A program made the position numbers and the translations under genes. The notes beneath the pieces are model-generated. The model did no database searches, was not told where the DNA came from, and saw nothing but the letters and a program-made list of their open reading frames with translations. A stretch of DNA of 64,000 nt from Corynebacterium sp. Marseille-P4321. Lineage in GTDB: Bacteria; Actinomycetota; Actinomycetes; Mycobacteriales; Mycobacteriaceae. Each line of letters starts with the position of its first letter. Position 1 is the stretch's first letter. The stretch lies in NCBI RefSeq assembly GCF_903645305.1, contig NZ_CAHJXO010000001.1, positions 186,001 through 250,000 on the forward strand, in the 5' to 3' direction. Positions 8,649-18,390 of this stretch are shown one piece after another.

Positions 8649-9689
8649 TGCGTACATGGCGCCGTAGCGGTGGTGCTTCGTTTGCACCTGGTACCCGTGG
8701 GGTGAGCACCACACCGGGGTGTGGTTGACCATGACGATGCGACCGCGTCTTCGCAGGTGGTCATCGTCGTCGTTGGTGCGGTTGTGGTACCTGCACAGCA
8801 TGGCCAGGTTTGACATGTTCGTCGCGCCGCCGTGTTTCCACGCCTTGACGTGGTGCGCCTCGCACTGGTCGGCGCCGCGGCGGCACCCCGGAACCGGGCA
8901 ACCCGGCAGCACCAGGCGAGCCAAGTCGCGCTGCTTCGCGCTGGCCGACCGTTGCGTGTCGTAGAGGTTCACCGGGCCTTCCTTCGGGTGGAAAAGCGCG
9001 ACCTCAAGCGCCTCACCGTGGAACTTCGCCAGGTACTCGGCGCCGGTCATGGTGGTGCCGTCGGTGAGTCGCAGTACGGTGTCGTCGCCAAGCCCTTGCG
9101 TAATCTGCGTGTACTGCGGAAGCGGTATGAGCACCTGCGGGCGCGGCACCGCCTCGGCCACGCCGCCGTTGCCGAGCAACTCGAAGAAGTTGGCCACGTT
9201 CTGGGGCATAACGGGCTTGGTGTCGTCCAGCATGGTGAAGAGTTTGTGGTCCAGGTTCGCGAGCTTGCGCTCTTCCGCCCACACGTACAGCCCGCGGAAA
9301 CCGTCGATAGACTGCGTCATGCGCAGCGATTCCTCCCGCGGCTTCGGCTTTTGGGGAGCGACCTCGTCCGCGCGGTCCTTGAGCGTATGGAACGTGCCGG
9401 GGCGCGCCAGCATGTCTAGGCGTGCTTGCCAGCGCTCCGCGTCGCCGTCGACAGCCTTGAGGCGGCGCTCGATGTACACCAGCTGCTCCAGCGAAAACGC
9501 CCCCGCCAGCTTGAGGGCCTCCCGCTGCTTCGCCGTGAAGCGCGTCGTGCCGTAGTACACCTCGTGCAGCCCGGCCCACGACGACGCCTGCGAGGGACTC
9601 ACACCGGCAGCGACGGCGGCGCGCCTGTCGAAGCCCACGAGCACGTCTATCGACGGCAACGCCCCCAGAAACGCTTCAAACGGTGTCAT
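8634..9689 (-). CDS. DUF222/HNH endonuclease-domain protein
   Basis: A 351-residue protein. The N-terminal two-thirds is helical, DUF222-like. The C-terminal HNH nuclease motif reads CPVPGCRRG, then CEAHHVKAWKHGGATNMSNLAMLCRYHN, which contains zinc-type Cys pairs and catalytic His. It belongs to the actinobacterial 13E12-repeat-like HNH family, present in multiple copies in many genomes. Here it interrupts the conserved tmaT-aftD order, which suggests insertion into the locus. The ATG at 9689 (MTPFEAFLGAL) is chosen over one three codons earlier. Confidence 0.82.
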   Translation of the reverse strand: MTPFEAFLGALPSIDVLVGFDRRAAVAAGVSPSQASSWAGLHEVYYGTTRFTAKQREALKLAGAFSLEQLVYIERRLKAVDGDAERWQARLDMLARPGTFHTLKDRADEVAPQKPKPREESLRMTQSIDGFRGLYVWAEERKLANLDHKLFTMLDDTKPVMPQNVANFFELLGNGGVAEAVPRPQVLIPLPQYTQITQGLGDDTVLRLTDGTTMTGAEYLAKFHGEALEVALFHPKEGPVNLYDTQRSASAKQRDLARLVLPGCPVPGCRRGADQCEAHHVKAWKHGGATNMSNLAMLCRYHNRTNDDDDHLRRRGRIVMVNHTPVWCSPHGYQVQTKHHRYGAMYALFGV

Positions 9690-9753
9690 GTGCCCCACGC
9701 TAAACCGGGCCCGCGCGGCCGCACAAGGGGCTGCACATTAGAGTGTGCAGCCT

Positions 9754-12700
9754 CTAGCCAGCGCGTTTGTCAACCTGTACGCTGTTTGTCCTTCTGTTTG
9801 CTCCGTCCGGCCAGGAAAGGCACGCCACGGCGAACAGGCACGCCGCGACAGTGAAGGCGCTCGAGCCCGCGTAGTCGGCCGCCGGCCACGGCGCGCGCGC
9901 CAGTGCCAATCCCGACGCCGCCATCGCCGCACCGGCAAGCCAGCGCGCGGGCAGCGCGGTGAAGCGGCGCACCGCCCACGCAAGCCCCACAGCGAGCGTG
10001 CCCCACAGCGGCGAGGCGGCAACGGCGGCGACGGCGGGCACAGCGGGCAGCAAGCCGACCAGCCGCGCAGGTGCCGCCGGCTCCCACCGCTCGAAGCGCC
10101 GCCACGGCACCCACAGACACCAAGCCGCCACCAACAGCGAAAACGCCCCGCCGAACAGCAGCGAGTACCGGTACGCGTCCTCGCCGGTGAACCAGACGCG
10201 CACCTCGCCGCCCACACCGGCGGGCACCTCAAACGCTTGCGCGCCGGCGTCGACGCGCGTGGGCGCAAGCTCCACGCCGCCCACCGAAGCGCGCAGGCCC
10301 GAGTTGAATGCGCGGGTGGTCAGAAGCAGGCGGTCGTGCTCGGCGGCCGTGACGTCGCCGACGCTGCCGCCGACGCCCCCGTCGCCCTCGCCGTCGTCGC
10401 CCCCGCCGACGCCGACGGGCGACCACGCGGGCAGCTCCGGCACGCCGCGGGTGATCAGCAGCGTTTCGGCATCCGTGACCACTTCGTGGGGGCCGGCGGA
10501 GAGGAAGGTGGTGCCGGAGCGCTTTGTGCCGTCGATAAGCGCGGGCGAAGACAGCGTGAACTTGCCGCCCTCCGCGACGGTGAAGCGGCGCTGCAACACG
10601 TCGGTTTCGGGGAAGAGGCGCTGGAAGAAGTACGTGTCGGCGGTGCCTTCGACTTCCACGATGCGCGAGCCGCCGGACAGTTCGGCGATGCCGACGGGTT
10701 CGGTGAGGTAGAGCCACTGGTAGGAGTCGTTGCGCACGGTGCGCGGCTGCCCGCCAACGAGGGAGATTTCGCGGCGGGTGTCGCCGTTGCTTAGGGCTAC
10801 GGTGGTGTCGTCGGTGGCGGTGATGGTGACGGTGTCGCCGTCGGGTTCGAAGGCGATCCAGGGTTCGGGGTCGCCGGGGGCGGGCCACCAGGCGGTGTCG
10901 TCGAGGCCGTCGAAGGCTGCGGTGAGGGACTTGGAGGGTTGTGCGCCGCCGAATGCGGTGGCGTCGGCCCAGGATGAGGATGCGCGGGCCGGCAGGTCGG
11001 CTCGCACGGCGACGTCGCGTCCGGCGGAGGGGTAGTCGTAGAGCCGGTTGCCTACTTGGTCGGCGGCTTCGAAGTCGTGTTGCACGTGGGCGGATTGTCG
11101 CCCGTCGCCGTAGTTGCGCGCGGCGAGCGCGGGCGTGTCGGTGACGATGTCGATTTGGCCCCCGTCCGAGCTTGCGAGGACGGCGGGGAAGTAGCCCAGT
11201 TCGCGCCATAGGAGGGGGAGGGTTTCGCCGGCGCCGTCGATAAGCAATGGCGTGTCGGCGAGCATCATGTCGCGGGCGGGTTCGAGCAGGTAGATGTTGA
11301 TGTCGCCGAAGGTTGCGGTGGGTTTGCCCAGGTCGGGCTTTTGCTTATCGACGTCGCCACGCACCAGCACCGCACCCACCCCGATCGAGCGCAACGCCTC
11401 CGCGTCGATGGCCTCAACCTGCCCGTCGAGGCCGCGGATCGCCTCCGGGTCCACCAGTGGGATCGCGTCGCGGAACGCGAAGCGGGTGCCGGTGAGCGCC
11501 TGGATCGGCTCGTCGCGCGTCCAGCCCCAGTCTTGGCGGGGGAACGGCACCGCCGGCACGACGAGGGTGCGGGTGTGCGAGGCGTGCTCGTCGAGCCATT
11601 GCCCGGCGGCGACCCAGTCGGGGCTGACCTCGCGCCAGGTGCCCTGGGGGAGCAGGCGCAGCGACCACGCGGGCGCGACAGCCACCACGGCCGCAAGGAG
11701 TACCGCCGTGAGCTGCGGCGCACGCACCTTCGACGCCAACCACCCGGCGCCGAGCACCAGCGGCAGGCGCACCAAGGGGTCGAATTTGTGAAGGTTGCGG
11801 AAAGGGGCGAGGGTGGCGTCGTAAAGCGATGCGTGCATGTGCGCCGATGCAAGCAACGCGAACCCGACGGAGAAGACGACAAGAAGCGGACCGCGCCACG
11901 GCATGTCGCGCCGGGCGAGCCCCGCTAGGCCGAACGCGGCGACCAGGCTCGTGGCGATGATGAACGCCGGCCCAGAGACGAGCAGGTGCCCGGCGACGCG
12001 CTCCGTCTCCACGAACGGCGCCCAACTCGTCGTGCCGCGCAGGATCTCCACCGGGTTGAGCCACGCGGTGGTCACGGCCGCGGACTCGATGAACTCCGTA
12101 AACGGAGGCGAATACCGCCCCAGCACCAAAAGCGGGCCGATCCACCACGCCGACACCGCCGCCGCACCAAGCGTGAACTGCGCGGCCTTGAGCGGCTCGC
12201 GGCGCGCGATAAGCCACAGCGCCGCCGGCAGGCACGCCGCGATGGTGGCCGTGGCGTTGACCGCGCCCATGCAAAACACCGCCACTATCGACGGCGCCAC
12301 CTGCGGCCGACGCGCCACCAACGGCACGAGCGTCCACGGCACGAGCGCAACCGGCCACGCCTCCGACGAAATCGCCGTAAGCGTGGTGAGGATGCGCGGC
12401 GATAACGCGTACAACCCCGCCGCCACCACCGGGCCCACGCCGCGCATGCCGACGCGCCGCGCCAACACCAACGCGCCCGAGTACGCCACGCACAAAAGCA
12501 GCGCCCACCACAGGCGCTGCTGCACCCAATCGGGAAGCGGGGAGGTGGCGAGGAAAAACGCCCCCTGCGGGAACAGGTACCCGTACGCCTGGTTCTGCAC
12601 CTGGCCAAGCGGGAACTCGTCGGTGTACGCGTGCGTCGCCCGCGCCAAAAAGCGCGCCGGGTTGGCCACGAGGTCGAACTTCGTGTCCGCCGCCACCTCA

Positions 12701-12816
12701 CCTGGGGGCTGGAGGAACGCAATGAGCCACAGCGCCACCCAGCCGGCGGCGTGTGCGCGCCACGGTTCGCGCCCACGTGCGCGCTCGCGCAGCGGTGCCC
12801 GCCAGCGTTGCCGCAT
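9754..12816 (-). CDS. aftD: Alpha-(1->3)-arabinofuranosyltransferase AftD
   Basis: A 1020-residue polytopic GT-C protein. The N-terminal half has about a dozen membrane helices, with the early acidic loop DTKFDLVANPARFLARATHAY expected for decaprenyl-phospho-arabinose-dependent enzymes. A large extracytoplasmic carbohydrate-binding-like region (about 420-880) and a final membrane bundle follow. Synteny with DUF2613 and lpqI (Rv0236c-Rv0236A-Rv0237) supports AftD, which branches the arabinan of arabinogalactan. It is shorter than the mycobacterial protein (about 1400 residues), as usual for corynebacteria. It carries three copies of the window-wide motif (10530, 11235, 11341), the last two forming an inverted pair. 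Confidence 0.9.
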   Translation of the reverse strand: MRQRWRAPLRERARGREPWRAHAAGWVALWLIAFLQPPGEVAADTKFDLVANPARFLARATHAYTDEFPLGQVQNQAYGYLFPQGAFFLATSPLPDWVQQRLWWALLLCVAYSGALVLARRVGMRGVGPVVAAGLYALSPRILTTLTAISSEAWPVALVPWTLVPLVARRPQVAPSIVAVFCMGAVNATATIAACLPAALWLIARREPLKAAQFTLGAAAVSAWWIGPLLVLGRYSPPFTEFIESAAVTTAWLNPVEILRGTTSWAPFVETERVAGHLLVSGPAFIIATSLVAAFGLAGLARRDMPWRGPLLVVFSVGFALLASAHMHASLYDATLAPFRNLHKFDPLVRLPLVLGAGWLASKVRAPQLTAVLLAAVVAVAPAWSLRLLPQGTWREVSPDWVAAGQWLDEHASHTRTLVVPAVPFPRQDWGWTRDEPIQALTGTRFAFRDAIPLVDPEAIRGLDGQVEAIDAEALRSIGVGAVLVRGDVDKQKPDLGKPTATFGDINIYLLEPARDMMLADTPLLIDGAGETLPLLWRELGYFPAVLASSDGGQIDIVTDTPALAARNYGDGRQSAHVQHDFEAADQVGNRLYDYPSAGRDVAVRADLPARASSSWADATAFGGAQPSKSLTAAFDGLDDTAWWPAPGDPEPWIAFEPDGDTVTITATDDTTVALSNGDTRREISLVGGQPRTVRNDSYQWLYLTEPVGIAELSGGSRIVEVEGTADTYFFQRLFPETDVLQRRFTVAEGGKFTLSSPALIDGTKRSGTTFLSAGPHEVVTDAETLLITRGVPELPAWSPVGVGGGDDGEGDGGVGGSVGDVTAAEHDRLLLTTRAFNSGLRASVGGVELAPTRVDAGAQAFEVPAGVGGEVRVWFTGEDAYRYSLLFGGAFSLLVAAWCLWVPWRRFERWEPAAPARLVGLLPAVPAVAAVAASPLWGTLAVGLAWAVRRFTALPARWLAGAAMAASGLALARAPWPAADYAGSSAFTVAACLFAVACLSWPDGANRRTNSVQVDKRAG
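11235..11353. repeat. Inverted pair of exact 13-mers inside aftD
   Basis: CGTCGATAAGCAA (11235-11247) and TTGCTTATCGACG (11341-11353), 93 bases apart. In aftD they are read as LLIDG and VDKQ, that is, in different codon contexts. Confidence 0.95.
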
Positions 12817-12820
12817 GGCG

Positions 12821-13027
12821 TTACTTGCGCGAGCCGTACTCCGGGCCGCCGAGCACTGCCTCGTCGGCGGTCACGGCCGTGCCTTGCGGCACCTCGGACT
12901 GCCCGGAAAACGACGCGACCCCCACAATGCCCACCACGCCGAGCACCACGCCGACAACGGTGCTGGCCAGCACAGGGGAGGCGGCGCTGGCGGTCGCGGC
13001 GGGCGCAGTGAACACTCGGTGGGACAT
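12821..13027 (-). CDS. DUF2613 small membrane protein
   Basis: A 68-residue protein MSHRVFTAPAATASAASP with one hydrophobic helix (about 18-40, PVLASTVVGVVLGVVGIVGV) and a short tail AVLGGPEYGSRK. It matches the DUF2613 family encoded beside aftD in Corynebacteriales (Rv0236A). The function is unknown. It ends 4 bases before aftD starts, so the two are cotranscribed. A longer reading to 13420 only reads through the opposite-strand lpqI gene. Confidence 0.85.
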   Translation of the reverse strand: MSHRVFTAPAATASAASPVLASTVVGVVLGVVGIVGVASFSGQSEVPQGTAVTADEAVLGGPEYGSRK

Positions 13028-13133
13028 GTCCGTGGAGCCTACCAGCGCAGGTGTACAGTAGGCGACGTTTCGCGCTCGGGTCCCGGCGGCCGTGTCGGGC
13101 GGCGCCAGGGATAAGCAAGGTGAGGTGAGGGGC

Positions 13134-14354
13134 ATGAGGATGCGAGCATCCCGTCGCGCGCGGGCCGCCTCGCTTGCGGCCGCCCTCACCGTCACGCTTG
13201 CCGCGTGCGCCCCCGCCCCGGACGGTGCGGCGCCAAACGACACGGCGCCAAACGACACGGCGCCAAACGACACGGCGCCAAACGACGCGGCCGTCAACGC
13301 CGCCCCAAACCAGCCGGGCGCCGAAGACGCGCCGCAGGGGCCGACGCAGGAGCGGGTGGTGGAGCCGGAGCGCGACCTGCGCGAGCGGGTGGCCAGCCTC
13401 ATGGTGGTGGGCGTGAGCAACTACGCCCAGGCCCGCTTCGCGCTCGACCAGGGCGCCGGCGGGTTGATTATTCCGAGCTGGGCGGACCCGAAACTGCTCA
13501 CGGAGGAAGGCCGCAACATCAACGCGTTGCGCGCTGAGTACGCGCGTCCGTTCTCGGTGGCGATTGATTTTGAGGGCGGCCGCGTGCAGCGCCACACCAG
13601 CGTGTTCGGCGAGTTCATGCCGCCGCGCGATTTGGCGGCGCGCGAGGATGCGGCGATTCGCGGCACCGGCTACGACATCGGCCGCGCCTTGCGCGCGTAC
13701 GGGGTGAATGTGGATTACGCGCCGGTGGTCGACCTTGATACGGCGGGGTTGGAGATTATCGGGGACCGCGCGTTCGGCACCGATCCGCGCGAGGTGGAGC
13801 GCGTCGCGGGGTTGTTTTCGCAGGGGCTTATCGACGCCGGCGTCACCCCCACCTTCAAGCACTTCCCGGGCCACGGGCGTGCCTCCGGCGATACGCACCT
13901 GGAGTTGGCCACCACGCCGCCGTTGGACGAGCTGAAGCGCTCCGACCTTCTGCCGTACGGCCCGCTGCTTGAGCGTTTCCCGCACGCGAGCGTGATGATG
14001 GGGCACATGATCGTGCCGGGCCTTGGCGCCGATGGGGTGCCGAGTTCGATGGACCCGGAGGCGTACCGCATCCTGCGGGAGGGCGATTATCCCGGCGGGG
14101 TGCCGTTTGACGGGGTGGTGGTCACCGACGATTTGTCGGGTATGCGCGGGATTTTGGATTACGCGCCGACGATCCATGCGGTGGCCCGGGCGATCGGCTC
14201 CGGCGCGGACCAGGCGTTGTGGTCTTCCGGCGCGGGTTTGGCGGAGATCATCGACCACGTGGTGTGGTGCGTGGAGAACGGCTACATCCCGCCGGAGCGC
14301 GTTGATGAGGCGGCGGGGCGCGTGCAGCAGCAGCTCATCGATGTCGGTTTGTGA
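13134..14354 (+). CDS. lpqI: LpqI/NagZ-like GH3 beta-N-acetylglucosaminidase lipoprotein
   Basis: A 406-residue secreted lipoprotein: Arg-rich signal peptide, lipobox LAAC with the lipidated Cys at about residue 24, an Asn/Asp/Thr/Pro spacer made of four APND(T/A) repeats, then a GH3 domain. The NagZ-type motif FKHFPGHGRASGDTH carries the catalytic His/Asp, and FEGGRVQRH contributes substrate contacts. It should trim N-acetylglucosamine from peptidoglycan fragments outside the cell. The start at 13134 is chosen because it gives a proper signal peptide after a GGTGAGG site. A partial copy of the 13-mer (GATAAGCAA) lies just upstream at 13110. Confidence 0.88.
   Translation: MRMRASRRARAASLAAALTVTLAACAPAPDGAAPNDTAPNDTAPNDTAPNDAAVNAAPNQPGAEDAPQGPTQERVVEPERDLRERVASLMVVGVSNYAQARFALDQGAGGLIIPSWADPKLLTEEGRNINALRAEYARPFSVAIDFEGGRVQRHTSVFGEFMPPRDLAAREDAAIRGTGYDIGRALRAYGVNVDYAPVVDLDTAGLEIIGDRAFGTDPREVERVAGLFSQGLIDAGVTPTFKHFPGHGRASGDTHLELATTPPLDELKRSDLLPYGPLLERFPHASVMMGHMIVPGLGADGVPSSMDPEAYRILREGDYPGGVPFDGVVVTDDLSGMRGILDYAPTIHAVARAIGSGADQALWSSGAGLAEIIDHVVWCVENGYIPPERVDEAAGRVQQQLIDVGL
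13229..13290 (+). repeat. 15-base in-gene tandem repeat, four units
   Basis: Units of gcgccaaacgacacg repeat four times, the last diverging, encoding APNDT. Because the unit is a multiple of three, changes in copy number would only lengthen or shorten the lipoprotein spacer. Confidence 0.85.
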
Positions 14355-14378
14355 GTCATCTGCACTACCCTTGTTGGC

Positions 14379-16141
14379 GTGACTACGACCTTCCACCGCA
14401 GGCGCGGCACCTCGGGCGGGCGGGTCGCGCTGGGCATTTTGCTCGGTGTGCTCGCCGTAGCCCTCGCGCTTTACCTCGCCGACCTGGCGCTCAACCGCGG
14501 CAACGTGCCGCGCGGCACCACCGTCGGCGGGGTTGCCATCGGCGGTATGGCGCCGGGCGAGGCGCAGGAAAAGCTTGAGCAAGAGCTTATCGACGCCCCC
14601 ACGCGCCCCCTTTCCATCCGCGCCGCCGAACAGGACGCCGTGGTGGTGCCGGCCGAGGCGGGTCTAAGCGTGGACTTCCCGGCAACCATCGAAGCCGCAG
14701 GCATTGAAAGTGCGAACCCGTTTTCGCGCCTAGTGGGGCTGTTCCGTGAGCACGAGGTGGACGCGGTGACCGTGGTCGATGAAGCCCTTCTGGCCCCGCA
14801 GCTGGACCGCGTGCAGCGCGAGTTGCATGTGGAACCGGTTGATGGGGTGATTCGGGTTGAGGGGGGCGAGGCAGCCGTCGATAAGCCAAAGCTCGGCCAG
14901 GACGTGCCCCGCGACCGGCTGCGCGACGAGCTGACCGCCGGTTGGCTCAACCCCGACGGCGTGGACGTGGAGCCCGACGAGCTGCAGCCCGCCATCAACG
15001 ACGAGGTGGTCACCGCCGCCATGGACGGGCCCGTCAAGGCCGCGCTTTCCGGGCCGCTCACGCTCACCGGGCGCGGGCAGGGCCAACCCGGTGACCCCGA
15101 AGGCGGCGACGCGGGCAGGGCCAACCCGGTGACCCCGAAGGCGGCGACGCGGGCGAGGAAGTCAAAGCCACCATCCCGGCCGAGCGCCTCGGCGAGATCG
15201 TGCAGTTCCCCAACGTCGACGGGCGCATCGAACCGCACGTGAACTACGAGGCCGCAGGCCACATGCTCGGCGAGCAGATCGTGCGCACCGAGCGACCCAT
15301 GCAAAACGCGCGGGTGCTCGAAGGCGGCGGCGTCGCACCCGCTGTCGACGGCTCCGTGATCGACTGGGACGCCACCCTAAAAGGCTTCAACGAGCGCGTC
15401 CTCGGCGGACAACCGCGCGACTGGGACGCCACATACAAGGACAAACCAGCCGAATACACCACCGAGGAAGCCGAGCGCGCCACCTTCAACGAAACCGTCG
15501 GGTCGTTTACCACCGGCGGGTTCTCCGGCCCGTCCGGCACCAACATCGCGCTGGTGGCCGCCACCGTCAACGGCGCGATTGTGAACCCGGGCGAGACGTT
15601 CTCACTCAACGGCTACACCGGCCCCCGCGGCACCGCGCAGGGCTACGTGTCCTCCGGCATCATCTTGAACGGCCGGGCCGACAACGCCGTCGGTGGCGGC
15701 ATCTCCCAGTTCGCCACCACCTTGTACAACGCCGCGTACTTCGCGGGCATGACCGACGTCGCCCACACCCCGCACTCGTACTACATCTCCCGCTACCCGG
15801 CGGGCCGCGAGGCCACGGTGTACGAGGGCGCGATCGACCTGCAGTTCCGCAACGACTCGCCGCACCCGGTGCGCATCGCCACGTCGGTGGGCGGGGGAGA
15901 GGTCACCGTTTCCCTGATGGGCGTGAGCACCGTCAGCGTCGAATCCGTCAACGGCGGGCGCTGGGCGTACACGTCGCCGGGCACGGTGAACGCCGCGGGG
16001 GCGGGGTGCGTGCCGTCGTCAGGCTCGCAAGGCTTCACCACCTCGGATACGCGCTACGTCTACGACCTTTCCGGCAACCTCATCTCCTCTGAAACCCAGA
16101 CGACGGTCTACGACCCGGAGCCGGTGGTCACCTGCGGCTAA
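14379..16141 (+). pseudogene. VanW-family protein gene broken by a 38-bp tandem duplication
   Basis: The N-terminal half (from the GTG at 14379) has one membrane helix (about 10-30) and the peptidoglycan-binding-like segment LNRGNVPRGTTVGGVAIGGM. It is open to 15242, but its last part is nonsense. The C-terminal half, in another frame, carries the VanW domain (FSLNGYTGPRGTAQGYVSSG, GGGISQFATTLYNAAYFAG) and runs to 16141. The break is an exact 38-base duplication at 15075-15150. Removing one unit joins GQGQPGDPEGGDAG to EEVKATIPAERLGEIVQFP, giving a continuous protein of about 575 residues. This family is envelope-associated; its function is unclear. It may be a reversible on/off switch, a fixed pseudogene, or an assembly artefact. 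Confidence 0.85.
15075..15150 (+). repeat. Perfect 38-bp direct tandem duplication causing frameshift
   Basis: Unit 1 is 15075-15112 and unit 2 is 15113-15150, both starting gggcagggccaacccgg. Since 38 is not a multiple of 3, two copies shift the frame by two bases and one copy restores it. Confidence 0.95.
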
Positions 16142-16174
16142 CATTTCGCAGGTCAGGCGCGGTACGCTACCGCC

Positions 16175-17572
16175 ATGGACATGGATACTTGGGAGCCGGT
16201 GCTGGGCGCCGGCCCGCTGCTTGGCATTGCGGCGCTGGCTATTGCGCTGATTTTGTTCCTCGTGATTCGGCTGCGGATGCACGCGTTCGTGGCGCTGATC
16301 GTCGCGTCGGTGTTCACCGCGATCGCGGCGGGGATCCCTATCGACGGCGTGATGCCCACCCTGATGACCGGCTTTTCCTCCACACTCGGCAACATCGCCC
16401 TGCTCGTCGGTTTGGGCGCGATGGTGGGGCGGCTGGTTGAGGCCTCCGGCGGCGCGCAGTCGCTTGCCGACGCCCTCGTGCGCCGCTTCGGCGACGACCG
16501 CGCCCCGCTCGCCCTCGGTGTGGCGTCGCTGATCATGGGCTTCCCCATCTTCTTCGACGCGGGCCTCGTGGTGATGCTGCCGGTTATCTTCGCGGTGGCG
16601 CGCCGCCTGAACGGCCCGATTCTGGCGTACGGCCTGCCGGCCGCCGGTGCGTTCTCCGTGATGCACGTGTTCGTGCCGCCGCACCCGGGCCCAGTCGCGG
16701 CGTCCGACTTCTACGGCGCGGACATGGGCCTGGTGCTCATCTTCGGCCTGCTTATCGCGGTGCCGACGTGGTACGTCTCCGGTTACCTGTGGGGGTTGAA
16801 GTGCGGCGAGAAGTTCCCGGAGCGCGTCGCCGACACGCTGCTGGGCGCGAAGGAGGAGGGGCAGGTCACCCAGAAGCAGGCCACCCCGGGCACCGTGATT
16901 TCGGTGCTGCTCATCCCGATGGTGCTCATCTTCGGCAACACGGGCGTCAACGCGCTGTCCACCGCGGGCCGCATCGACGGCGACGCGCTGTGGGCCCGCA
17001 CGCTCACGTTCCTCGGGCAGACCCCGATCGCGCTGCTCATCACCGTGCTCGTGGCGATGGTGGCCGTGGGCTACAACTTGGACGTGCCGCGCGCCGAGGT
17101 GCAGGCGCGCATGGAGTCGGCCCTCGGCCCGGTGTGCTCCGTCATCCTGATCACCGGCGCCGGCGGCATGTTCGGCGGGGTGCTGCGCACCTCCGGCATC
17201 GGCGACGCGCTTGCGGATTCGATGTCCAACCTGGGCATCCCGGTGCTGCTCGCGGCGTGGCTCATCGCGGCGGCGCTGCGCGTGGCGCAGGGCTCCGCGA
17301 CGGTGGCGCTGACCACCGCCGCCGCCCTGATGGTGCCGGCGGTGGAGGCGGGCGCCTACTCGCAGGTGCAACTCGCGCTCATCGTGCTGGCCACCGCGGC
17401 CGGTTCCGTCATCGCCTCCCACGTCAACGACTCGGGCTTCTGGCTGGTGGGCCGCCTCATGGGCTTAGACGTGGCCACCACCTTGAAGACGTGGACGGTC
17501 AACCAGACGCTCATCGCCGTGATCGGCCTGGTGTTGGCGTCGGCGTTCTACGGCGTGACGCTGCTGTTCTAG
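16175..17572 (+). CDS. gntP: GntP-family gluconate permease
   Basis: A 465-residue polytopic transporter with about 12-14 helices. The GntP-family segments are GFSSTLGNIALLVGLGAMVGRLVEASGGAQSLAD, MGFPIFFDAGLVVMLPV, MHVFVPPHPGPVAAS, and near the C-terminus RVAQGSATVALTTAAALM and HVNDSGFWLV. It likely imports gluconate or a related hexonate by proton symport. No kinase gene is adjacent. Its 3' end overlaps the convergent lipase gene by 4 bases. The ATG at 16175 is followed by MDMDTWEPV; no McbR- or GlxR-type site is seen in the short upstream gap. Confidence 0.88.
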   Translation: MDMDTWEPVLGAGPLLGIAALAIALILFLVIRLRMHAFVALIVASVFTAIAAGIPIDGVMPTLMTGFSSTLGNIALLVGLGAMVGRLVEASGGAQSLADALVRRFGDDRAPLALGVASLIMGFPIFFDAGLVVMLPVIFAVARRLNGPILAYGLPAAGAFSVMHVFVPPHPGPVAASDFYGADMGLVLIFGLLIAVPTWYVSGYLWGLKCGEKFPERVADTLLGAKEEGQVTQKQATPGTVISVLLIPMVLIFGNTGVNALSTAGRIDGDALWARTLTFLGQTPIALLITVLVAMVAVGYNLDVPRAEVQARMESALGPVCSVILITGAGGMFGGVLRTSGIGDALADSMSNLGIPVLLAAWLIAAALRVAQGSATVALTTAAALMVPAVEAGAYSQVQLALIVLATAAGSVIASHVNDSGFWLVGRLMGLDVATTLKTWTVNQTLIAVIGLVLASAFYGVTLLF

Positions 17573-18390
17573 ACACGTATCGGTGGCGGGGTGTGCTCGC
17601 CGACGGCGCGGGTCAGCCCCCACACCGTCAGCCGCGCGTAGAGGGGGTCGCGCGGCATGAGCGGGTGCAGCGGCGCGTAGCCGTCGTACCACTTGGCGGA
17701 GTCGATGTTCGCCACGTCGGCGCCGTCGACAGGCTCGAGCTCCGACGCGGAGTTCGGGGTGACCACCGTGTCCGCCGGCGAGTACAGCGAGGTGTACACC
17801 ACCCGCGGGTCCGTGTCGGGGACGCCGGCGCGCTCAAGCACCCATGACGAGCCCGCGAGCTGCTGCACCGCGCCCGGGGCGATAACCGACGCCAGCCGCG
17901 GGACGCGCCCCGCCACCTCGCCCAACCAGTCGGCGCGGCCGCTGAAGTCGGTGCCGTGGAAGTTCGCGCCCATCGCCACCACTCGGCGCACCTTCGCGGC
18001 GCCGCCGGCGGCGATGTAGAGCTTCGTCATCAGCCCGCCCTGCGAGTGCGCCACAATGTCCACCTGCTCGGCGCCCGTGCGGGACAGCACCTTGTCGACG
18101 TTGTCCGCCACGTCCTCGACAATCGCGTCCAAGTCGCCCACGCCGAAAAACCCGGGCGCGAGCATGTCGCCGTAGTCGTAACCCCACACCCAAAAGCCCT
18201 CGTTGCGCAGGTGCTCCGCGTTGAGCCGGAAAGCGGCGGTGCGCGAGTTGATGCCGTGGATGTACAGCACGGGAGTGGCGTGGTCGGGTTTGAAATCGCG
18301 GTCGTTGAACGGCAGCGCCGGGCGGTTGTTTGCGCCCTGCAGCGCCCCGTACCCGGCCGCGAGGGTCATCAACGCGCTTGCCAACTTCAT
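17569..18390 (-). CDS. Secreted alpha/beta-hydrolase lipase/esterase
   Basis: A 273-residue serine hydrolase. The N-terminus (MKLASALMTLAAGYGALQG) is a weak signal peptide or anchor. The oxyanion-type VLYIHGINSRTAAF is followed by the nucleophile elbow AHSQGG (Ser of GxSxG) and a Trp/Asp/His-rich C-terminus with candidate Asp in SPADTVV and a late His (PLHPLM). It resembles the actinobacterial extracellular triacylglycerol lipase/LipA class. The substrate is not inferable. The start at 18390 is preferred over one 11 codons upstream because of the signal peptide. Confidence 0.8.
   Translation of the reverse strand: MKLASALMTLAAGYGALQGANNRPALPFNDRDFKPDHATPVLYIHGINSRTAAFRLNAEHLRNEGFWVWGYDYGDMLAPGFFGVGDLDAIVEDVADNVDKVLSRTGAEQVDIVAHSQGGLMTKLYIAAGGAAKVRRVVAMGANFHGTDFSGRADWLGEVAGRVPRLASVIAPGAVQQLAGSSWVLERAGVPDTDPRVVYTSLYSPADTVVTPNSASELEPVDGADVANIDSAKWYDGYAPLHPLMPRDPLYARLTVWGLTRAVGEHTPPPIRV

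Noticed and set aside
12821..13420. A 199-codon minus-strand reading frame over DUF2613 and lpqI
   Set aside because: Only its last 68 codons make a plausible protein; the rest is a shadow of the lpqI coding sequence.
13821..13836. Motif copies read as LIDAG in lpqI and similar as pure codon bias
   Set aside because: Codon bias alone would not extend the exact match into intergenic regions and into three phases on both strands.
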